This document shows, piece after piece, positions 59,101-64,000 of a stretch of DNA of 64,000 bases. This stretch comes from Rhyzopertha dominica (Eukaryota; Arthropoda; Insecta; Coleoptera; Bostrichidae), in the NCBI GenBank assembly GCA_025024175.1, contig QCXZ01000041.1, positions 29,445,786 to 29,509,785 on the forward strand. Direction: 5' to 3'. The position numbers were made by a program, and so were the translations under genes. The notes below the pieces were generated by a model. That model had not been told where the DNA came from. It worked only from the letters and a program-made list of their open reading frames with translations, and ran no database searches. The stretch's first letter is position 1. Every line of letters begins with the position of its first letter.

Positions 59101-62100
59101 CGTATCGTTAAGTTTAAAAGTTTGTTTTTCTTATTTCTTCTCTGTACTCCTAATCCCTTAGTGTTGTTGTTAAAAAATTTTCAAAGTCAGATAAAGCTCC
59201 ATAAAAAACAATAAGTTTGATAATGGTTACAAGCTTCTGAAGCATCATAGAAAAAAATTGTTTCTGAATCAAAAACTACTTAAAAAAGTGCTCCAAGAAT
59301 GTCTCTTCGAAATTCTAAAATATGTTTAAACAATAATGATACATGTGAATTAAAGAAAATAAATATTTTAATTTATTTCTTAAATTTGAAAACATTTTGT
59401 TGACTATCAAATTTAGCAACTTTGCCTACTACTTTGTAGTTACCTGTGCATAGACACAATGGGTGGGACACACTGTATATTGTGTGATAAATATAAAAAT
59501 TCACATTTTAGTATTCTAACTTTAATAAAACACTGCATTTTATTATAAATTCTGAAAAAAACTTAAAATGTTGAAGTAGGCACTATTTAAATATTGAAGA
59601 TCATTTAATAATGTCGGAAATATGGTCATTTGTTTGATTCATACTAAATAACATTTAAACTTTCCTTAATTAATTATAATAATATTTAAACTGTTTGATT
59701 CTTTTTAATATTATAGTCCACAAATTACTGATTGATTTTATCAACCAGTTCGTTGATACTTGTAGTTTGGGTATATTAACTTAATTTTTTAGATATCAAA
59801 ATAAATGTTGCTGTTGTTCCAACAGATATTATTTTCATTTTAACGGGGGCTTAGTAGGTAATTTGTAAAAAAAAAATTGAGAAATAAAGCAATTTTCAAC
59901 ACTTTACTGATTACCCTAGTTAATCTGCACATTACGTAGATAATCTGCAGAATAACTGATTTCTGCACTTTAGCAGTTACATACACATCTGTGGTATACA
60001 ATTTGTGCATTTTTCTTACTAAAGTAGGTGTCTGTTTTCATATGTTCCTGTGTATACAGAATTCTACTTTATTACTAATTGACATCGTTAGGTGGCACTG
60101 CCCATAGATAATAATACTCAGAATGTACCCCAAAACGAAAAGTAAGTAGCAGCTACTTACCAAGATATGTGTACTTACCTACTTATTCATTAACTGATAT
60201 GTTGGATAAATCAGTGTCATCTCCTGCAGTAAAATAAATTGATTTGGCTGTGTCATAGAGATTAAATACATAAAACTTATTTATTGAAGTCATCACCTAT
60301 TAACATTTCACAGTGATGCACACAATTCTTTCAAATTTTGGGTGTAATTGTTGAAAGAGCTCCCTTCACATTCCTTTCGTAGTAATGTTTGGCAGTTGCC
60401 CGCATATATTCAGTCAGTGGTAAGGTATTATATGTACCATCGCCTTCAGAGTTAATGTCATACGGTGGTGAAAATAACGATGTGCCCATATCGCTACAAC
60501 CCGATATACAGTTACTGACGACGTAGATGTCGCAAAGAAGATATACATCTTACTCCTTTCTTTAATCTTCAAGTGGTATACTCAAACAAGTTTTAGTATT
60601 TAATGCAATATTAAGATTTGTAGTACTGAAGACAAACATTTTTAATGTGATCAGAAAGAAAAGCGAAACAGCGATTTTTAATAAAAGGTGTAAAATTTTT
60701 CAGTTGTAAGAACACCTCTTTAAGAATTTTAATTTTATGTTTTTGTGATATCTGTCCTTTTTGTAAAAAAAAGCAGTACTTGTTGCAACCACATATATAA
60801 TAATAATAATGGTCTTTATTTTCCCAAAAAAAAATACATAGGTTAGGAAAAAAAATAATTTTGAATTAAATGTTCGTATTGGGAAAACCACAAGGGGAAG
60901 TTCAGTTCACAAGGCATCATAAGATGTCCTTTTGTCTGCTCTACCACTTAACCCTTGAGTTATAGAGATCTTCCTATAAGTCTAATGCAATAGTGCAATC
61001 CTCTAGCTTCTACAAACACCAATTCAAAACTTCCCTGCAGTGTGTTCACTCTTCACTGTATCACGCGTTCAAAAGTAGCCGTCGATTTAAATTTCCCAAA
61101 AGGCAACATCCTAAGATCCAAAGGTAAAGAATTATAAATTTTATAAATGCAGTAAGAAAATCTTCTCTCAAAAAGAGAGGTAGTGTGACAAGGTGGAGTT
61201 TTAAGACCTTTACTACGAATATTTAGATGACAAACATCCATATGATTTCTCTTATTAAAATTATTTAATTTTTAGTGTTCATTGCTTTGCTAATTTCTAT
61301 TTTTTTAAACAAAAACCTATTAAATTTAAACGTCATCATATGTTCTTGTTCTGGATATTTTTTGGTAAAAGTTTACTGAAAAAAAATGTTTTGTATAAAT
61401 ACCAAGGAAATAAAAACAAAACTAACAGTTCTCCGTTCCCAAAATGAAAACCTTTAAAGGTAAATATAAGACACTAAAAGATTACAAATATTTTTCCTGT
61501 TGCCAGCTTCTAACTCCATTAGGTCCAGGCTAAGTTGCCTATTTGTTATAATAACGATTTGCTGTCAATGGCTACAACCCCATTTATTTCTATGAATTCG
61601 TCAGGATGTAAAGAGTTAACTTGTACAGTCAGCAAAAGCCTTTTTGCAACGAGTAGTTGTTACCAACACGTTATCTTACTTCAGTTCTCCTTATCGCTAG
61701 AGGGTGCTTTAGCAGATTTTTGTTTCAAACACCTTGAGAGGTGGATGATGGCCACCCGCTTTTCACCCCATCCGTAAGTTATTAAAATACGTTAGTGGTT
61801 AAAGAGGCCATAAATTACACCGCAATAAGATAAACAGCCCCCATTAACAGCAGGGAAGCTTGAGGAAGTGTTTACAGCAATTTCTTACCTGCTAAAGAAA
61901 TACCATCGTGGTTTTGTTCAATGCAATTTACTTATACAGATTTTAATTTGAATACTTTTATAATTATTTACCCTTTGATCCACCTAACATAGGCGCTCAT
62001 TACAGCATAGCTTCAAAGTTGCTTCTTCTAAAAATTTATCGATAGCTTTTGGGAACAGAAATATTACGCAAGATATGTTAATAAGCATTATGCCGCTGCA

Positions 62101-64000
62101 TGCAAAAATAGCTTCCTCAATTCCTACATTAGTTTTTAATATGAAGTGCTTTCACTAAACATTACAGTATATTTGAAAACACTCTTCAAATTAAAATTTT
62201 TAGGTATGATCATTCAGGTGTATGGCAATTCAATTACCGCAGCCAAAAATGTTTACAGTACGAAGAACAACGCCATTTATGTTGTAACACATTAGTGGAC
62301 TATTAATCAAATTTAAAATAAAGTGAAATTTTTTTGTTGCAGATCTTGTCTTTTTAAATTAAAATGCACTTAACTTCTGTGAAAACGCGGCTGGAATTTT
62401 GAGGCGTTCGAACAGAATCAGGCGTCCACCTAATCGTTTCAATTTCTAGGTTTCTTTGAGGGGGGAATACTGTTATATGTGCACCATTTTCAGAGTGCTA
62501 TGGGTTTCCATGATAATAAAATATAATACAATTCAGTTGTTGTAATACAGATGTAAAATAAATGTCATTACTTCCAAATCTCTTTTCCCCTACATATTTA
62601 ACAACTGTGAAATAATTTTATGACATAAACAGTTTGAATCATTGCAACTTTTATTTGAAACATTTTTCAAAATTTTTAATTTTAACGGAACTGCAGTCAG
62701 TCACACCCTGTATTGCATAGTAATGCCATAAATAAATATGAAATTAAATTTCAGGAGGCAGAGATGGTGGGAGAGGAAGAGGTGAATGGCAGGGAAGAGG
62801 AGGAGGAGGAAGAGGTGATGGGCGTGGAAGAGGAGGAGGAGGAAGAGGTGATGGGTATGGAAGAGGAGGAGGAGGAGGAGGAAGAGGGGATTGGTATGGA
62901 AGAGGAGGGGGAGGAGGAGGAAGAGGTGATGGGTATGGAAGAGGAGGAGGAGGAAGAGGCGATGCCCACCACTCTTACAGGCAAGATCCGCAGGTTGCGC
63001 ATGGAGGAGGGGGAGATACTCATCACTCTTACAGACAAGATCCGCAGGGTGAACAAGGAAGATACCAACAGCATGGAGGCCGAGGGTCAGGTGGGGCACA
63101 AAGAGGGTTTAGAGGAGGACCTTCTGGTGGTGGGAGGGGAAGATANCCAAGTGACACTGCTAGATTAACAACAGATCTTGTGAAGCCAGTAGATGTCCTT
63201 ACTGAAGAAATAGAGCGAAAGTTACATATTGTTCCAAAAGCCAACAAACCTGTTGGTAAGGATGGTCGGTTAATTCAGCTGTACACTAATCATTTCCCAA
63301 TGATTTTCAATGGCAAAAGGGCAATTCATTATGATGTTGCTTTTACTCCTGACAGACCTGTAAAAATGCTACCTGCTGTAGTAGAGCAGTTTCGCCGTAA
63401 ACATTTCAATAACCGCTTCCCTGCATTCGATGGAAGGAAGAATTTGTACAGTGAGTCACCTTTAATTAAAGGCGATTCACTCACTGATGATGAAGTTAAC
63501 ATACTGGATAGTGATGGACGTACCATGACATTTAAAGTCACAATAAAACAAGTTAATCTAATTGATTTGTCAGTACTTGGTACATCTGCAGGGACTCCTG
63601 AACAGGTGAAAAATGCAAAACAATGCTTGGAAATAGTTCTTCGCACAGCTTCAAGCAAAATGTATATGGAGAATGCCATGCAAGTTGTACCGGTTGGAAG
63701 AAATGTGTATACACCATCACATAATTTCGATTTGCGGAATGGCATGGAGATGTTTATGGGAATTTTTCAAGCAGTTACACTGGGAGAAAAACTGTTTGTG
63801 AATATTGATGTCACCTGTAAGGCATTTGCCAAAGAGATGAATGTTGTAGACCTTGTAAAAGAGCAAAATTTTAGAAACCAACAGATACTCGAGAAGCCCA
63901 TGAGTTACTTAGAAATTGAAAAATTAAAAGAACATTTGTATAATTTAAAGGTCCAGTACATGGTGCCAAATATGCCAAGCTCTAAAAGGAAGGTCACTGT
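56089..64000 (+). CDS. AGO2: Argonaute-2-like protein, N-terminal part (runs off window)
   Basis: Exon 1 (56089-56113) and exon 2 (62755 to beyond 64000) join through GT...AG in phase 1 and give the first 423 residues. Argonaute-2 is the small-RNA-guided slicer of the siRNA pathway in insects, acting in antiviral and transposon RNAi. Visible: a Gly/Arg-rich N-terminus (residues 1 to about 140) with RGDGYGRGGGG repeats and two HHSYRQDPQ copies, typical of arthropod AGO2 rather than AGO1. The N domain follows (from about 145: IQLYTNHFPMIFNGKRAIHY, VEQFRRKHFNNRFPAFDGRK). The linker L1 comes next (about 318-368: GRNVYTPSHNFDLRNG, MGIFQAVTLGEKLFVNIDVT). The start of PAZ is near 395 (EHLYNLKVQYMVPN). 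Mid and PIWI lie outside. Codon 139 is TAN at 63144-63146, either Tyr or a stop. Exon 1 was chosen because it supplies an ATG, continues the same MDRGRGGRG repeat character and has a GTAAGT donor. Confidence 0.9.
58280..58465 (+). pseudogene. Degraded THAP-like frame
   Basis: One frame gives CVVPMCKYMWGTIPNKFC, the start of a THAP zinc finger (C-x-x-P-x-C). The next frame gives MENIQTKWCTAINAKHPND then YLCLCC, resembling the central Trp helix and the distal zinc ligands, but without the final His. A frameshift separates them. The resemblance is weaker than at 23650-23951. Confidence 0.35.
58970..59985. repeat. Inverted-repeat region with GTGCACATTA-type motifs
   Basis: A 104-bp foldback (arms 58990-59009 and 59074-59093, TTAATGTTCACATTACCTAG and its inverse) sits at the left. 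At the right (59897-59985) related motifs recur (ATCTGCACATTACGTAG, CTGCAGA), ending in CACTTTAGCAGTTAC, the inverse of the GCTAAAGT block at 58972. This suggests a transposon of about 1 kb with complex subterminal repeats. The ends and superfamily are not resolved. Confidence 0.4.
60800..61250 (-). pseudogene. LINE 3' fragment (jockey/CR1-like)
   Basis: On the minus strand at 61053-61241 a frame reads MDVCHLNIRSKGLKTPPCHT, TSLFERRFSYCIYKIYNSLP and LDLRMLPFGKFK. This is the conserved end of the LINE reverse transcriptase protein, of the form R-T-x-x-F-x-x-x-x-x-Y-x-x-x-x-x-WN-x-LP-x-x-LR. A 3' region follows, ending at about 60800 in GAAAATAAAGACC and a short (ATT)n tail. The copy is 5'-truncated. 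Confidence 0.65.
62755..64000 (+). CDS. AGO2: Argonaute-2-like exon 2 (continues past window)
   Basis: Acceptor AAATTAAATTTCAG at 62741-62754. The frame stays open to the last base apart from the ambiguous TAN codon at 63144-63146. It holds the Gly/Arg-rich repeats, N domain, L1 linker and the start of PAZ. Confidence 0.92.
62776..62960 (+). repeat. In-frame coding minisatellite, 33-39 bp units
   Basis: About five units of the form GGTGATGGGTATGGAAGAGG plus a variable GGA run encode RGDGYGRGGGG with 4 to 6 glycines per unit. Purine-only composition on the + strand gives long open frames in other phases (Glu-rich on +, Ser- and Leu-rich on -), which are not genes. Confidence 0.85.

Larger units (their letters stand above)
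56114..62754 (+). other. Argonaute intron 1 (6.6 kb)
   Basis: It contains a degraded THAP-like frame (58280-58465), an inverted-repeat region (58970-59985) and a LINE 3' fragment (60800-61250). The stretches 56114-58279, 59986-60799 and 61251-62754 show nothing I can name. Confidence 0.75.

Noticed and set aside
62713..63168. Glu-rich open frame on + and Ser/Leu-rich frames on - across the same region
   Set aside because: They are other-phase readings of the purine-rich Argonaute minisatellite. The spliced Gly/Arg frame continues into conserved Argonaute domains, and these do not.
1..64000. CRISPR array, bacterial operon or phage features
   Set aside because: The window is intron-bearing animal DNA; the tandem arrays have 120-131 bp units without spacer structure.

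Overview
The window is AT-rich nuclear DNA of an arthropod, most likely an insect. It has spliceosomal introns with GT...AG ends, three conserved animal genes, and many decayed transposons of insect-type families (hAT, mariner, Helitron, jockey/CR1-like LINEs, Gypsy). Scattered N bases show a draft assembly. I cannot name the order or species from the sequence.

Genes. (1) A complete delta/gamma-type sarcoglycan on the + strand, four coding exons from 8034 to 28508, 296 residues. It is a single-pass muscle membrane protein of the dystrophin-glycoprotein complex. (2) A complete Arp10 (dynactin pointed-end actin-related protein) on the - strand, six exons from 50422 down to 45656, 374 residues. 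(3) The 5' part of an Argonaute-2-like gene on the + strand: a 25-nt first coding exon at 56089-56113, a 6.6-kb intron, then an exon from 62755 that runs off the window. That exon encodes a Gly/Arg-rich N-terminus, the Argonaute N domain, the linker, and the start of PAZ. The three genes have unrelated roles (membrane-cytoskeleton linkage, microtubule transport, RNA interference) and show no sign of functional linkage.

Region by region. 1-8.0 kb has no recognised gene. It holds a possible THAP-containing element with a tRNA-derived SINE, a minus-strand Helitron-like element with an internal tandem array, and a 150-bp duplication. 8-28.5 kb is the sarcoglycan gene. Its introns carry a foldback, a second Helitron-like copy, a LINE relic, two trinucleotide microsatellites, a DD41D mariner-like relic, an 88-bp-arm palindrome, a broken THAP reading frame and a hAT MITE. 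28.5-45.6 kb is gene-free and holds a hAT transposase relic, an inverted-repeat element, a broken Gypsy element and a mariner relic. 45.6-50.4 kb is Arp10. 50.4-56 kb is a dense stack of hAT elements, several defined by perfect 8-bp target duplications and inserted in one another. 56-64 kb is the Argonaute gene, with THAP, inverted-repeat and LINE relics in its first intron.

The signals most worth following are the nested hAT assembly at 52106-55525, the paired Helitron-like tandem-array elements, the head-to-head palindrome with hammerhead-ribozyme-like core motifs at 22522-22702, and the repetitive RGG-like N-terminus of the Argonaute with one ambiguous codon.
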